NCBI GenBank assembly: GCA_038373865.1
Contig: JAXGGA010005811.1
Coordinates: 1-64,000 of the forward strand
Reading direction: 5' to 3'
DNA from: Uloborus plumipes
Taxonomy: Eukaryota; Arthropoda; Arachnida; Araneae; Uloboridae
DNA length: 64,000 nucleotides
Positions 1-15,500 of the stretch are shown one piece after another (the first letter of the stretch is position 1; each line of letters opens with the position of its first letter). A program made the position numbers and the translations under genes. The notes below the pieces were generated by a model that ran no database searches, was not told the DNA's origin, and saw only the letters and a list, made by a program, of their open reading frames with translations.

Positions 1-278
1 TTCATTCTTTTAGCTTTAAAATAAGTCGTGTGTGATCTTTCTACCATTTTAAATAAATTTACCTGAGCTCTTAGAAAAAAGATAAAAAATGCCGAATTTT
101 ACTCATCGGCGGAGCAAAAAAATGGCTATATCTCCAGAATAAAATTTTTTTGAGAAAAAAATAAAACAGTTTGGAGGTACAGAATATTGGTGCATATTAC
201 CTACCAAATATCTTCAAAATCAAAAATGATGCGGCAAGAACATTTCTGAAAATTTATTGATTTTATATGGAATGACCC
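1..278. repeat. End of a GGGTCATTCC-type element
   Basis: The stretch ends TATGGAATGACCC near 266-278. That matches the terminal motif CACATGGAATGACCC of the foldback element at 37702-39743. The other end lies outside the window. It sits in a FANCL intron. Confidence 0.4.
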
Positions 279-501
279 TTGTATAAACTGAAGCCCACTG
301 TAAAATAATTCTGAGTGCAAAATACTGGATCTTTCCTGAAATATATTAATGATTCCAGGATTATGTTTCAAACAAATGTATTGTTTTTTGGAACCTTAAC
401 TTTCAATGTGTAACAATCTACAAATTATGTGTCATACAACAGGGATTTCTTATAATTCTTTCTTTCTGAAAATGTAACTGTTGCGTTTAATTTCTTTACA
501 G

Positions 502-3500
502 CATTTGCTCCAAACTAATTCAATCGTGGACATGCTGCATGAAATACAGAATGTGTTAGTGAGTAATATTTTCCTTTTAGTTATAACTTTATTTGACATT
601 GTATATAGTTGTGCCTGCCAACTTTCCAGTATTGGGGAGATAGGAGAAATAAGCAGTAGCCTTTATGTTGAAATAAAATGGAAAATGTTGCTGCTCTTGA
701 CTCTTGCTTGATTCTAAGCTACTACATCTACAGGACAAGCTAAGAATACCTTTGAATTTTGTTTCTGCATGAATGCAGTTGTCCCATTCTTTTGGCCATC
801 CCATTCTTTGAACCCCCCCCCCCCCCGCCCCCATGCATTAAAGTTTTTGCTTTTAGGAGCATGTGTATCTTTGCTCACTGCTATTCTAGAGATGCCCATC
901 AGAGGAGGGGGGGCGGAATGTCATACGAAAATTGATTTTGAATAAAGCAGATCAACGTGAATCTAATTTATACGTAGTTATGGGTTGGGACACTGCAATT
1001 CCCAAAAAATTCCTTATCTGGAAATTTTTGTCTGAGGACAATTTGGTAAATTTGGAGACATAAATACAATGCATTGCAAATTTTTAATATCTGGTAAAAT
1101 TATTCTCCACCTTTTTAACCACCCTGCAGTTGGGCAGTCCCAGGAATACATGTTAAATGGACGAGATATCTCGTCATAAACTGCAAGGTGGTTAATTGAT
1201 GAGTGTAGACATTGTAGGAAGCAGGGGTGCCCACAGGGGGGGATAATGGCGCAAGCTGCGCGATCAAAATTTTTTGGGGGGATTTGGTAAAACTAATTTG
1301 TTTATTTACATTATTTATTAATTTATTTTTTAATTTAAATTACTTACTGATTTTTTTCAAATAAAAATTATTCATTAATTACTTTTTTCAATTTAAATTA
1401 TTTCTTTAATTTGTTTATTATTTTTTTTTATTTATTTATTTATTTGTTGTGTGTGTGTATGTGATTGGAATGTCTGGAAGAGAAAAAAAGCGATTCTATT
1501 TTGCACATAATTCAAGCTTTTAAAAAACTAATAATATATAAAACTAGCGGTACCCGCACGGCTTTGCCCGTGGTATAAACTTAAAAATTCATTTGTAAAA
1601 AATTGATATAGCAAAAAAAAAACTCTATTTTAGTTATAATTCAACTATAATTCTTTCAAAGAATGATATAAAAATTTGGCATGGACCCCACACTACTTCC
1701 TTTTACGTGTAAATTTCTTAGTAGATGCCTTAAATGCTAAAATAGTGCTTGGAGTGAGCAAGATAACAATTCAAACATTTACATCCCTAGTTTGCCAAAA
1801 AACAATGCCAAAAAAAAAGGTTTTACAATGATTAATCTCCTAAATATCGCCGATTTTAACATCATTCAGTGGATTTTTCGCAAAATATCGCCAATAGCGC
1901 CAAATTGAACCAAAATAAAAAAATAAATTTTTTCGCCACATTTGCCGCCAACTTGGCGATATGTCGCCAAATTGGCGTCAAACACTTGACGACTAAAAGC
2001 TTGGCTATATTTCGCCAAGTGGTCGCGCCAATTCATATCACTTTTGTCTGCATTGACATTAACACTGATTTACCCCATAAAAGGGGTAAAAAACCCCTTG
2101 GGGGAATTCGAATGCAACCCCAAGTGGAGGTGCACAAAAATAAGCCAAAAGAGAAAATAAAAACAATTTTTCTGCTCACAGAAATCTTACCAAAGTTTAA
2201 AAGAAGAAGAAAGTTTTCTTTCCTAACTTCAAAAACAAAATAATAGAAATTTCGTGCATTATTCTTCACCATGATAATAAAAACAATAAACATCGACAAA
2301 CATCAACCAGCAAATGATAAATTAAAAGCCAAACTCATTCACTCAAGCCATTTACTGCAATTTATATTGAAATAAAAAAAAAAGGAAATAAAATATGTTT
2401 TGCCAGACGATAAATTTAGAATGGTTTACTATCATGTTGTTTCTTTTTTGACCTCATTTTGGTTAAACAATGTTTCCCTCTTCTACACAACTCGTCAGAT
2501 CGCCAAAATATCTCTAAACTCACAAAAATGGTACGCGTCAGTTTCTTCCTTCTCTACCTTTTTTAAAGAAAGGACTCGATTTCTCATTTGATTGACAGGT
2601 GCCATCTTATTACGATTTTATTATATTTCATTTGACTAATTTTAATAAGGCTTGGAGTTTGGATTGCTATAAAAACAAATACATTTTTAAAATTATTAAT
2701 GGAAAAGAACGAAACAAATAAACGAAATAAAAACGTAACCATGGTAACAACATTAAAAGTTGATTTCCGTTGATAAAATATTTCATTTCATCTTTATTTT
2801 CAAACAAATTTTATTCTCGAGCTTCATTTCATTAACCATTTTAGAATCGTTTGGCTTGCTTTACTGAAGATAAGCCTTGAATTCCGGGATTCTAAAAACA
2901 ATTGTTACAGCTCTCCTGATGATCGTAGAAACTTCGAAAAAACTTCATTTTGTGCAGAAAATTTCAAGCTTTCGAATGACATAAGACTTGAAAATGTGTA
3001 TGAAATATTTCTTCCCTATTTTATCGAATTTCCGCTAAGAATTCGAATAGAATAAGAACGAAATGGAATTTTCGAAAAATCGCTTCGAGGTGCAAAACTA
3101 CATGCTACAAACTAATTTTGTGCCAAGTGGCATGAAAATCGACCAAACGGTTTTGGCGCTGCGCGTGTAACAGACAGACAGACAGAAAGAAAGACAGACC
3201 CACCTTCAGCTTTATTATTAGTAGAGAAATATAATAGTTATACTTTTAATAAATAACAACAAATAAATAAATAATATTAAAAGAATTAATAAAAATTAAT
3301 AATAAAAAAAAATAATAAAAAAATAAATAAATAATATTTTAAAAAATAAAAAGTACTAAAAAAAGGGGGGGGAGCACAAGGGGCTGTGATTTTTTTTGGG
3401 GGGTGGAGGGATTTGCGCTGTTGAGCTTGGGGGGGATGGGCACTCCTGGTAGGAAGAATCTATCTTTAGGTAGAGTTCATTATGTTATGTTCTATCAGGT

Positions 3501-6500
3501 GGAACATAGTTTACAGGAAAATTAATTAATTTTATTGTGACTTCTGTTTTTTTATTGTGTTTTTTTCCTTTCAAGTTTCAAAGCATTTTTTATTTTCTAT
3601 CTTCAATGGTGAAGTAATACTTTTCTCAAAAATTAGTTATGTATTGTTTCATATTATTTTTCTTAGATTAAGCAACTGCGTTCAACTACCATGAGTCAAA
3701 CTATGGATTTACATATGGGACATAACCTGTTACTTGAGCAACTTCAAGCGGTGGGTTGGGACAAGTATGTAACTAATCCTTTTCGTGGAAAGCTTTTACT
3801 GTACTGAAATCAAGCAGTATAGCAATGAACTATAATTGAATTTCTATGCCATATGTGTTGATTAGTTCTTTGAAAAATCTAAACATCAAATATAGACAGC
3901 ACACTTTAGGCTGAATAAGTATTGAACTGTTTTAGGTTATATTTAACAATAAAATTGTTTCCTTATTACATGCTCACTGTGAATTTTAATTCCTGTATAT
4001 AAAATTATAGTATGATGTTTTCTTCAACGAAATTTTTTTGTTCTCACAGGGTTCATTACATAAGCTCTGATTTTCAGTCTGTTCATTTGAAAGCCATTGA
4101 TGAGTTTGATCGCGAACATATTTTGAAACTCTGGGTTCCAGAAAAGGTACAGTATTGTTTCTTGACTAATAACATTAAAATTAAAAATATTTTTGTCTAT
4201 CTTGTAGTTTATGTAAAGTTAAAATATCAGTTAGCTGATTTTCATGAAGTTTCTTATAAGAGTACTTCTTTTGAAAGAAAAACTGACTTGAAAGCAATTT
4301 TTCTAATCAAAATTTCTTACGTTTTGCTGAAATAGAATAGATAACACTCTTGCACTTTTGTATTTTTTACATAGTTTCAACCTCATGTTGTTGATGATTT
4401 TCTTGAAAGTGAGGATATTTTCTGAGTGAGCTGGCCGATTCCAGATCATGTTCTTGTAAGGCAGATTTAAAATAGTGTAAGAAGAGCTACTACACCAAAT
4501 TATTTCCCTCCTAAGACCTGGCCATCAAGCCTGTATTTTCAGAGTAACAGGCATTGTTGCTACAAAGCATTTTTTGAAACCTTCATTAATGTTATCACAA
4601 CTCTTTGTGAATCTTGTATTGAAAGATTCACAAAAACTACAACGTGGTGGTGCTCCAAATTAGGACTTTCAAAAGATATAATGTATATTCATTTTGACTA
4701 TTTTGTGTATAGCTTAATCCCAAAAAAATCATCCCTTTTCCATATTGTTATTTTGCTTGTTTTTCTCTTGTAATAGCATCTCACTGTGCCAAATTACATT
4801 ACAATGAAACCAAATATTTCTTCAATTATTGCAGATTCTGTTTATGCCCTTCAATTTTAGAGACCAGTATATGAAAAGCTATTATGTTTATTATGCTTTA
4901 GAATTTTCTACGGTTTTACTAATTATTGTTTCAATATTTGTGATTTCTTTTTATTGTCAATATTTTTGTTTATTTTTAGTTTCCGAAAGAACCACCTCGA
5001 TATGAATATGATTTACCTGAAGAATTTGAGTTTAATTGGTTACCGGTAAGTAATATCTCCGATGAGGACATTTGCGGTATAAATAATAATTTGAAATTGG
5101 TGTCACATCTCTAGACACTACCCCCCCTCCCCCCCAAAAAAGAAGAAAGCACTTACATTTTATGTGCTCCGTATTTTGTAGAAAAAATAAACACTTTTTT
5201 TACTACTTACTGTAAGAGAGGAATAGATTTACCTTAATTTACCATTCAATTGTTTGACCGCTAACTGTATTTTCATAACTCCAGAAAATTTAATTCTTTT
5301 TATGACGTCAAGTAAAGTCATAGCCAACTAGTGGCAACAGTTTGTTTGTCAAGTTGATTTTATGTTATATGTAAATTCTATCTGTGTATGTATTCGAAAT
5401 AAAATTACAGTCATTCTTAGCTCAAGAAATTCATGCTTCTAATTTGTCATGATCCATGATGAAAAAAAAAGTTAGCTTTTAAAGCTAACAGCTTTAAAAG
5501 CTTTTAAAAATAACTAATGAAAAAAGCTAATTAAAAAGCAAAACATACAAGGGTATTTTTTTTTCAATCTCCAATGGCATACCGTGAAAGCCAGGCTTGC
5601 AGCAGGAGGCTGTTGTGCATAGTAGGCAACAGCATGCTTTACGTCCATGACAGCACTTTAAAAGCTTTGCGAAATAGCTAATCAAAAAAGTTAATTAAAA
5701 AAAGCAAAATTTTCAAGTTTTTTTTTTTTTTTTTTTCAATCTCTGATGGCACACTGAAAGCCAGGCATGCAGCAGGTGACTGTTAGGCATAGTAGGCAAC
5801 AGCATACTGTCCGTCCATTAAAACCGCTCCTAGCACTTGCAAACCATTCCACTTAAAAATGAGGTGATGGATTATAAGCAGGGATGTCATTTCAAGTTTT
5901 TCCAGGGGGGGGGGGCAAAGGGTCCAAACTCGATGCAATTTCATCGGAAAACATCAAAAGCCACACCCACTTATATGTAAATACATTGATTTCTCAAAGT
6001 CAGGGGGGGTCAATTGACCCCCCTGCCCCCCCTAAATGACGGGCCTGGTTGTAAGTTATAACTTTCCACAGTTTTCAAGTCAAAACGCATTTGCTGTCCT
6101 TTTGACATATTCAACTAAACTATGTACTTGAAATTAGCATCGTTCCACGTTGTTTGATACTGCTAAAAATGCTTTTTGTTATTCTTCCTCTTATTGTTAT
6201 CGTACCTATCACCCCTATTTTGGTAAGATCAAAGAAGACGTGACGCATGCGTAAATACGCAGTAGGTTTTACCTAAGAAGATCAGACAGTATCTCCCCTT
6301 TCTACAACTCTACACTCTCTGCCCCTGCCAAGTCCAACACACTGTTTATTTGGCTGCGGAGTCACATAAACGTGCCTGTTTCTATTGATTCTCCATCCAA
6401 ATGTGAATTACCAAGTGTTATTTGTTTGTTGTGGGCAGAAGGAAGTAGTGCAGCTGAAATTCACCAAAGAATAAGTCGTATGTATGGAGTCAGCTTTGTG

Positions 6501-9500
6501 AGTGATGATGTCATTCCTGAATTGTTACGAAAGTTTGAAAATGGTTGAGCTGATGTTCATAATAAAGGGAATCAAGGGCATAAGTCAGTCCCTACAGATG
6601 ACCTTGTTCAATAAGTAAATCAAGTAGTTAAGGACAGTCGAACGTTCACCATATATGAGTTATTGATAAAAGTGGCTAAATGACAATCTTTCCTAAATAA
6701 CCAGCAGCTCAAAGAAATCTTACAACTCACTACAAATGATTGGCAGCAATATTTTATGAGGAGGCTATTTGAAAGCTTGACCACAGATCTGACAAATGTT
6801 TCAATCGTCTATGTCCTTTAATTTTTAAGTAGAGAAGTAACCCTTTTTGTACATTACTTGTTTTTTTTTTTTATAATTTAACTGTCTTTTTTATAGCTGA
6901 TAAGAGGTTCAAAATAGACATCCCGTGTATCTTCTGTTATTACTGTGCTCTAATGATAAAGAAAATTTGCTCCAGTATATTCTATCTGTCTGATCTGCAA
7001 ATGTTTAATTCTGGATATCTTATTTATTTAATTATCTTTGCTTTATTTTTATAAAATATTTTTCAGGATGATACTTTTTCCACAATATTTAGTGCATTCC
7101 AAGAAGTTTTAATGAAATATGCAGAGTTTTGGGATAATCTTGATGAGATTGATGCAAATACCTGGGTTTTAGAGCCTGAAAATCCTAAAAGAAGCGATTG
7201 TAAAAGAAGAATTGCTATCTGTAAGTATGAAGTAGCATAACAATAATTTCATTTTGGCGCTGAACTCATTGACCAAGTTAATATGAACTAAAAATATATC
7301 TGATATTGGCAATTTTCTGACTAAAGTATTATTAGATTCTAAAAATTGTTCAAAAAAAAATTCTATTTTCTCCTCCCAATATTCTTACTTTAGACAGATA
7401 TCAGTTTTGATTTTGCTTAATCCATATCACTTCAGTTTATTCAGCATATAAAGTTATTGATAATCCACAGCTAGTGTCTAGATCCAGTGTGTTCAATACA
7501 GTTTCTATTCTTTTTGGAAAGAAATAATACTATTCCAAAAGAACAATAGAGGTGTAAGTTTATTTCACCTTTTCACAAACTTTCATCTCAGCAGCATAAT
7601 TTTTGCCCTGATCTGCAACTGATTGAAAGTATTTTGTGCCAAGCCTTTTGCTCCTTAAAAGTGCTGTATAAGATATGCATGCAAAGTATGAGTATGATTA
7701 ACACGTGAAATTATACATAAGTAATCAGGGCATAATTCCTGTGTCAGCTGTATGTACTCCACCGGCTGATTGGAGGCTAATAAATGGGGCACTGAACTTA
7801 GAATCGGAGGATTCACGGTTCAAGGCCCAACACCGCCAAATACCTTCAAATAGTACATGCTGAGTATGTGCTTAAAAAATCCGTCAATCAGAAAGTTTTG
7901 GGATCTGTCGCTTGTAGTTTTTTTTTTTTTTTTTTTTGTGCAGGGTACTGGAGACACTCTCTCCCTCCTCAGTACCATGCCTAAACTTTAGAGGTTTCAC
8001 CATTGCTCGCCAAAGTGGGCCCAACCCGAAAGAAACCACCCAGGTTTTTTGTGTTTGCTCACTTGAAAAAATCCACTATGTCAGTAAAGTGGGTTTTTCA
8101 AAATTACTGCATATTGAGAACATTTATTTTGGAAATAGATATTTTGATCAATACCAAGTCTACAAATTGGTAGTCGTCAATTTAGTTATAATTCAACCGC
8201 GACGAGATGGCCGGTGTCAATCAAATGAGAAAACGAGTCCATTCCTTAAAATAGGTAGAATTTCTACCCATTCAAATTCCCCCATCAATTGTGAATCCCA
8301 TTCCTCAGTTTTCATCTGCGTATCACCCCTTCCTAAAAATAGACAATCCTGAAAAAAGGAGGAGTCATAGGCCATCTCTGCGAAGTTGAATTATACTATA
8401 TTTAGTTTGTTATAATATTTAGTCTTGGTCCAGAACTTTCCTTCTTCCTTTAGGGACAACTTGTTAAGTATTAGAAATTAAACCACACATAAATTTCACG
8501 TTCTTCTTTTTTTTTCAAATACTTAGAGGATCAAAATAAGCAACAATTATTTCTATCTATAAATTTAATTCAATATCAATTTAAAATATAATTAATTATA
8601 TCAATTTAAAGAGTTCAATAATACAATGTTTTTTCCAAACTTACAAAATAAGATTTTTTTAGGGGATCACAGTGATCGCTCTTCATCGCTTCCGTGATTC
8701 TATAAAAAGTAAAAGTAGCAAGCATTCAGTGGTTTTGTACACAATGTGTGAATAGAGGATGATATTAAAATTTTTCTTGAAAAAACCTGAAAAAGTCCGG
8801 GTTTTCCATCAAAAACCCAGGCGGGGGGGGGGGAGGCTTTTTCAAGAAAACTCTTGGGTTTTTCAAACCCTGGATCTCACTGATCCACTTGCCACAGTTT
8901 ACATTGGAATTTAAATCTGATAAACCAATTAAATTGGTAGGTGTCACATGGTGCCAAGTGTCAAGTGTTTATGTACCTGCGGAATAATATTTTTAGTTCT
9001 GAGGAAAAAAGCAAAATGTGCAACATTTCTTTCTCAACTTTTTTACACCTTCTGCTTTGAAGATTTCATTATTCTAAAGCTTTCCTTAAATAGTTGGTAG
9101 TTACCATCTTTCAATTCTGCAATAACGATTGTGCTGTTTTATATTTATTTCATTATTATTGTGTTTTATTAGTTTGATTAGCATTGATCAAAATTTATAT
9201 TATTGATTCTTTGTGAGATAAATTTTCAGAAATTGTTCTTTGAAAACTAAGAAACCATTTTTCTCTATATATTCTCTATTAACGCCAAATTTCCTCACTA
9301 TAAATTTTATGTAAAAAGGGAAGTTCGGAATTCCATATGTTAAAATAAGATTTAGAAGAGTATTCACCATCAATGAAGCAAAAATTTGCAAATATTATTT
9401 ATAAGTCTATGGTGGAAAGCCTTTTTATCAGTATAAAATGTTGAATCCAAAACTTCCAGTCTGTGTACTTAACATTTTGAATAGAAAAGGGAGTTCTAAC

Positions 9501-12500
9501 ATAGCTTTACAGCATCTGTTCTGTGTCTTTATTTTAGATTTAAATTTCTGTGATATTGTATGTTAATTTTTAATCATGAGCATTTAAGTGTTGAAACAAA
9601 TATTTTCCTTCTGTGAAGTACAAATTTCGTGGAAAATAATAATTTCTTTTTCATCATTATTTTTCAATTTATCGAACTAAAAAACAGCACAATTAAAGAC
9701 AAATAAGTTCGGATCTTTTAAGTGTATACAATAAATATAGTAGCTAATTACGAACAAAAGGTTTAGAAAGATAGTAGAACTATGATCATCCAAAACTCTA
9801 GGGTTAACTAAAGTTCATTTGTAACTTTTTTTTTAGCGCATAAGCTATCAGTGAACCAAAATTTCTTCTTGAAACAATTTCTTCTCCACTAAGCCTAATC
9901 TAATTTGATAAATTTTGTCAAGCCTCTAGTTAATAAAATACTTAGTTGTAATAACTCGTTCTATAAAAACAACAAATTTGCTAAATTGTGCATCAGACGA
10001 TCCCTTATTTCATCTTATGAGCAAAGAGGTAGTAAAAGATGTGAAGATGACAATGAAGAAATCCAGGGGAAAAACAGCTCTGAAGGTTTAGAATGACTTG
10101 AAAAGGGTTTGATATGGTTTGAGAAATAAGTGACTGCTGCGCTGTTAAGCTAATATCATTTTTAAAAACTCTGTGACAGTCAAAACTGCAAAAATACAAG
10201 CCTGACTTCAAATTTTATTTATCTCAGTATTTAAACTTTAAAATTCTGGTAACTAAATGTATTTCTAAGATATTAAAGTATTTTATCTTGCTGTAGACCT
10301 TTTATTCATACAAATAATGAAAAATAGAATGCAACTGTGCGTTATCTAAATATTTTATCATTCTCGGTTATTTGAATATGTTGATTATCCAATATAAGGC
10401 GTCCCCAAGCTCGGATCCAGCTTCTGGTTAAGGAGGGGGTCATTTATGGAAAGGGGGGGGGGGTTCAAAGTGCAATTTTTTGTACAAAAATGGGGTGGCC
10501 ATTTTTTTTTTTTTTTTTTTTGTCATACAAGTACAAAAAATTCAATTTTTTGCTATATTTGGTTGGTTAGGGGGGGGTCATGACCCCCCTTCTGGATCCC
10601 CGCCTGGTCGTGCCCGATTACTTCAGGTAATCAAGGTTGTATTGTATTTATTCATCATTTGAAAGATGTAAACATGAATTTCTTTTGTGTATTTTTTGAA
10701 AATTTGCTTATTTTATGTCAATATATATTTTTAAATATTTTCCAGCATCTGGTGTATCTTTATTATTACATGTTGACCCAGCAAGTCCTACATCTGTACC
10801 AATTTGTAGTTATCTTGGTCCTGACAAAAGTAAGTTTCTATTACATTGTAGTTTGTGTGTGTATTAGCATACTATTTAGTTAATCAGTGTTTGTGTGCCA
10901 TTAAATATTAAATTTATTTACTTATTTCTCAGTTTTAACCTTTTATTTTTAACTTTTCTTAATTTTCTACTAGCATTGCTTTCATAAATATTAGTTACTA
11001 ACGGTACCCGCATGGCTTTGCCCGTGGTATAAAATTAAAAGTTCATTTGTAAAAAAATTGATATAGCATAAAAAATTCTTTATTTTAGTTATAATTCAAC
11101 TATAATTCCTTCAAAGTATGATATAAAAACTTGGTATGGACCCCACACTACTTCCTTTTACGTGTAAATTTCTTAGTAGATGCCTTAAGGGCTAAAATAG
11201 TGCTTGGAGTGAGTAAAATAACAATTCAAACATTTACATTCCTAGTTTGCCACAAAACAATGCAAAAAATTTTTTTAGTGATTAATCTCCTAAATATCGC
11301 CGATTTTAACGTCATTCAGTAGATTTTTCGCAAAATATCGCCAATAGCGCCAAATTGAACTAAAAAAATTTTTTTTCTCTAAATTTATTGCCAACTTGGC
11401 GATATGTCGCCAAATTGGCGTCAAACACTTGGCGAGATATCGCCAAGTGGTCGCGCCAATTCATATCACTTTGGTCTGCATTGAAAGCCCTGATTACCCC
11501 ATAAAAGGGGTAAATCACCCCCTTGGGGACATTCGAATGCAACCCCAAAGATAGGTGCACAAAAATAAGCCAAAAGAAAAAATAAGAAAAATTTTGTTGC
11601 TCACAGAAACCAACAGAAATCTTACCAAAGTTTAAAAGAAGAAGAAAGTTTTCTTTCCTAACTTCAAAAACAAAATAATACATTTTCCGAAATGACATAC
11701 TTTAGAAAGAACGTTGCAATATCGCAATAAGATAGAAGTAAATATACTGAAATAGAATTGAATGCCAAATTGTAAAAAAGTCGCCAAAAAAATAATTTTT
11801 AATATTGTCTTTCATTATTTATTAAATGCAATTATTGCTGCAAATTAGTCCAACAATAAATAACCACATTGCAAAAGTATATTTGGAGCAATTTTTTCTT
11901 TTAAACTCAACTGATCCTAAAAATTTTAAGTATTAGTCATAGAAATTTCGTGCATTATTCTTCACAATGATAATAAAAACAATAAACATCGACAAAGATC
12001 AACCAGCAAACGATAAATTAAAAGCTAAATTCGTTCACTCAAGACATTTGCTGCAATTTATATTGAAATAAATTAATAATGAAGTAAAATATGTTTTGCA
12101 GACGATAAATTTAGAATGGTATCCTGTATTTTAAGGAAAGGACTCGATTTCTCATTTGATTGACAGGTGCCATCTTATCACGGTTTTTAATATTTCATTT
12201 GACTAATTTTAATAAGGCTTGGAGTTTGGATTGTTACAAAAACAAATACATTTTTAAAATTATTAAGGGAAAAAGAACGAAACGAAATAAAAACGTAACC
12301 ATGGTAACAACATGAAAAGTTGATTTCCGTTGATAAAATAATTCATTTCATCTCTATTTTCAAACAAATTTTATTCGCGAGCAAAGCCATTTTAGAATCG
12401 TTTGGCTTGCTTTACTGAAGGTAAGCCTTGAATTTCGGGATTCTAAAAACAATTGTTACAGCTCTCCTGATGATCGTAGAAACTTCGAAAATGACGTCAT

Positions 12501-15500
12501 TTTGTGCAGAAAATTTCAAGCTTTCGAATGACATAATACTTGAAAATGTGTATGAAATATTTCTTCCCTATTTTATCGAATTTCCGCTAAGAATTAGAAT
12601 AGAAAAAGTGCGAAATCAAATTTTCGAAAAATCGCTTCATAGTGCATAACATCATGCTACAAAGTAATTTTGTGCCAAATTTCATGAAAATCGACCCAAC
12701 GGTTTTGGCGCTACGCACGTAACAGACAGAAGGAAAGAAAGACAGACAGACCCACCTTCAGCTTTCTTATTAGTAGAGATATGTCATCAAAAGCAGATTG
12801 AATAAAAAGGCTGATATTTCTAAGTCATTCTGTGTGGTAAAATACCAATTGTATGTATTTATACATTATGATTATAGACAATTATTTTCCTTTTTTTTTT
12901 GTCTTTAAAAAATGCTTGAAAATTACTTTAAAAAAAATAATAAAACCTACAATGTAGACTGTATATGTATTTTTATGATTTTTTTTTCATGTGTGTAGTA
13001 GATATTTAATTGTGCTTCTTTTTTTCCCTTACTTTAAAGTTGTAGAACCAGTAAGAGAGAAGTTCAATTCCAATATACATTTATGGTAAGTAGAAAATTT
13101 CTGCTGCAACAATTGCTCGCACTCTTTTCTACTGAAACGTCCTCACACAACCACAACTCAAACTTATTAGTTTGCTCCTCCAGTACACATAAATGTAGAG
13201 AACTCAAAAGTACACTTAAAATTCTTCTCAGAAAGTCCCATCTCCAACATCTCTCTACCTTTAAGCAAAGTCTTAAAGTTGCCGTATAGCACCAGAGCAG
13301 TTGTGGTTTCATTTGTAGCCTTGATTTTAGTCTTAAATGTGGTATGATTTCTTGGTTTCCCCTCCTATTGAAAGGACCCTTCCTCAAATCTTGGCTCCCA
13401 TCATGGACACCCGTGCAATATGTTTCTTAACAGCATCTAATTACTATAGACTAAGACAAGCAGACATGCTTACAAATATGCATGCCATTATTTTCTTACT
13501 ATTTGATGACTATTTTCGGTATGTAAAACTGGATTTAGCTCCTCAGTTTGATTATACAATCCACACAATCCCAGTTTTTAGTAATCCAAGGTAGTGTTTT
13601 GGTCCGATCAACTCGAGTTAGTGGGTCTTGACTGTGTTAATATATAACTTGCATGGTTCGCTATACATTATTTTAAATGCTGCAAATAGTTTATATATAT
13701 ATATACCTGGGTAGGGTTCACATTTTTGATTAGTTTCCAAAACAAGAACTGTACCCAGAAAATGAAACATTACAAACTACTTTCTGATTGGTTTTGTTTT
13801 CTAGATTGAAGTATCAGTTTCTTGTATAGCCAATATTCAAATCTTATCTTTATATTAAAGTCAATATTGAATCTTCTTTAAAACAATATGTATGAGTTAA
13901 CATTTTACGAAATATAACATTTTCTATAAGCATGCAATGTCCAAAACAAAAGCGTCCATTAGTTTTTATAATTACGGCTGCCAGTATATTGTATATAATA
14001 GTGGTACAACATCGATGACAAAACATGGATATTCAATTAATCAATATTCAATTTTATACCAAATCACAGCAAATACCACGCAAGTAAATATATTGGTTTT
14101 CCAAAGCAGGGGATGGGGGCGATCGACCCCCCTGATCGCTCAAATGATGGGCCTGATAACCATACTTTTGCCATAACTGTAAGCCATAAACATATTCACA
14201 TTTTTTAAGGATATTTTGGTTCATATATAAAACATTGATATCAAGAAAAAGAAAAGCGTAAAACACGAAGCATTGATTTTAGGAAAAACATCCACCTTGA
14301 AACGTTAACAAAAATATCACAATTGGTGTTGCATCAGTAATGTATACGTTTATATCAACGCAATTAATAAATTATTTTTGAAAAATGTTTTATTTAGTTA
14401 TTACTATGTAATTAGAAACTTTTCTTAACTATTATTTTCCTATTTCCATTCAATTAACTAATAAATGAGCATAAAAAAGTTGTTTAAGCATTCTTTATAA
14501 TTTTGTACTTTTTGAGCAGTTTTTTAGATACATCCATAAGATTAAAAGATTATTTTCTTTTGTAGGAGTGAATATAACTCTTTATTATACAATCTCAAAC
14601 AAGTATTAGAAATTGAATTTCCTTCTCCAGAATCTGCTGCCAAGGAAGTAAGTCTCTTATGTCATGTATAATTATCTCCCATTTATGCCCAGGGGACTGA
14701 CCTAATCCTACGCTTAAGTGTCTGATGTATATTTGTAAAATGTGTCTTTAAAGGTAAATTAGTTGAAAGAAAAAATACAGAAATATAAATGCTTTTTTAA
14801 TAGGATTTTTGCTGTTCAAAATTCATTTGTATGTTGTATTTGAAGGAATCAGAAAAAAGCATTTGAAGATTTTTTTTTTTCCTTCAATAATTCAATCAAA
14901 AATGTTCACTCTTTGATCACTTATAAGTGGACCCTTCAACTTCAAACTTCTTCTTTTTTCTCCTTTTTTTTTCAAAATTGCTTGACTCATACGAGCTCTA
15001 TGAGGTAATAAATTATTTAGTATTGTCAAGCCATATTTTTTTTTTTTTTTTGTAATTCAGTAAACATTTATGTGCGCACTGCGCATAAATGTATGTAGGC
15101 ACTACATTCATGCATGCCCACACACACCTACCATGTGTGTAGGTATATGTGTGCAGAAGAGAGATATACTATTTTATCAACTCTGAGCATTTTAAACATG
15201 TTGAAACTTGAAAAGTTCCTTGAAGTTTTATGCATATTTTTCCTGCAAAGATGAATATAATCCTTAGTTTGCTTGAATCTTCTCCTTCACTTTTTTAACC
15301 TCAGTACTTTAAATGTTCTTGCATGTTCTTTCAGGAGTTTTGTATGGAATGTGGAATTTGTTACTCTTATCATTTGGGTGATGCCGTTCCTACTATGAAC
15401 TGTGATAATTCTTCATGCAACCAAATATTTCATCATTCTTGTTTATACGAAGTAAGTTGTTTTTCTTTCTGTTTTCATTAGCAATTTTATAAAGCCAGCA

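Noticed and set aside
13064..13387. 107-codon minus-strand frame overlapping a FANCL splice junction
   Set aside because: No recognised motif or family. It lies in intron sequence next to a verified exon on the other strand. A decayed retro-copy is possible but unsupported.
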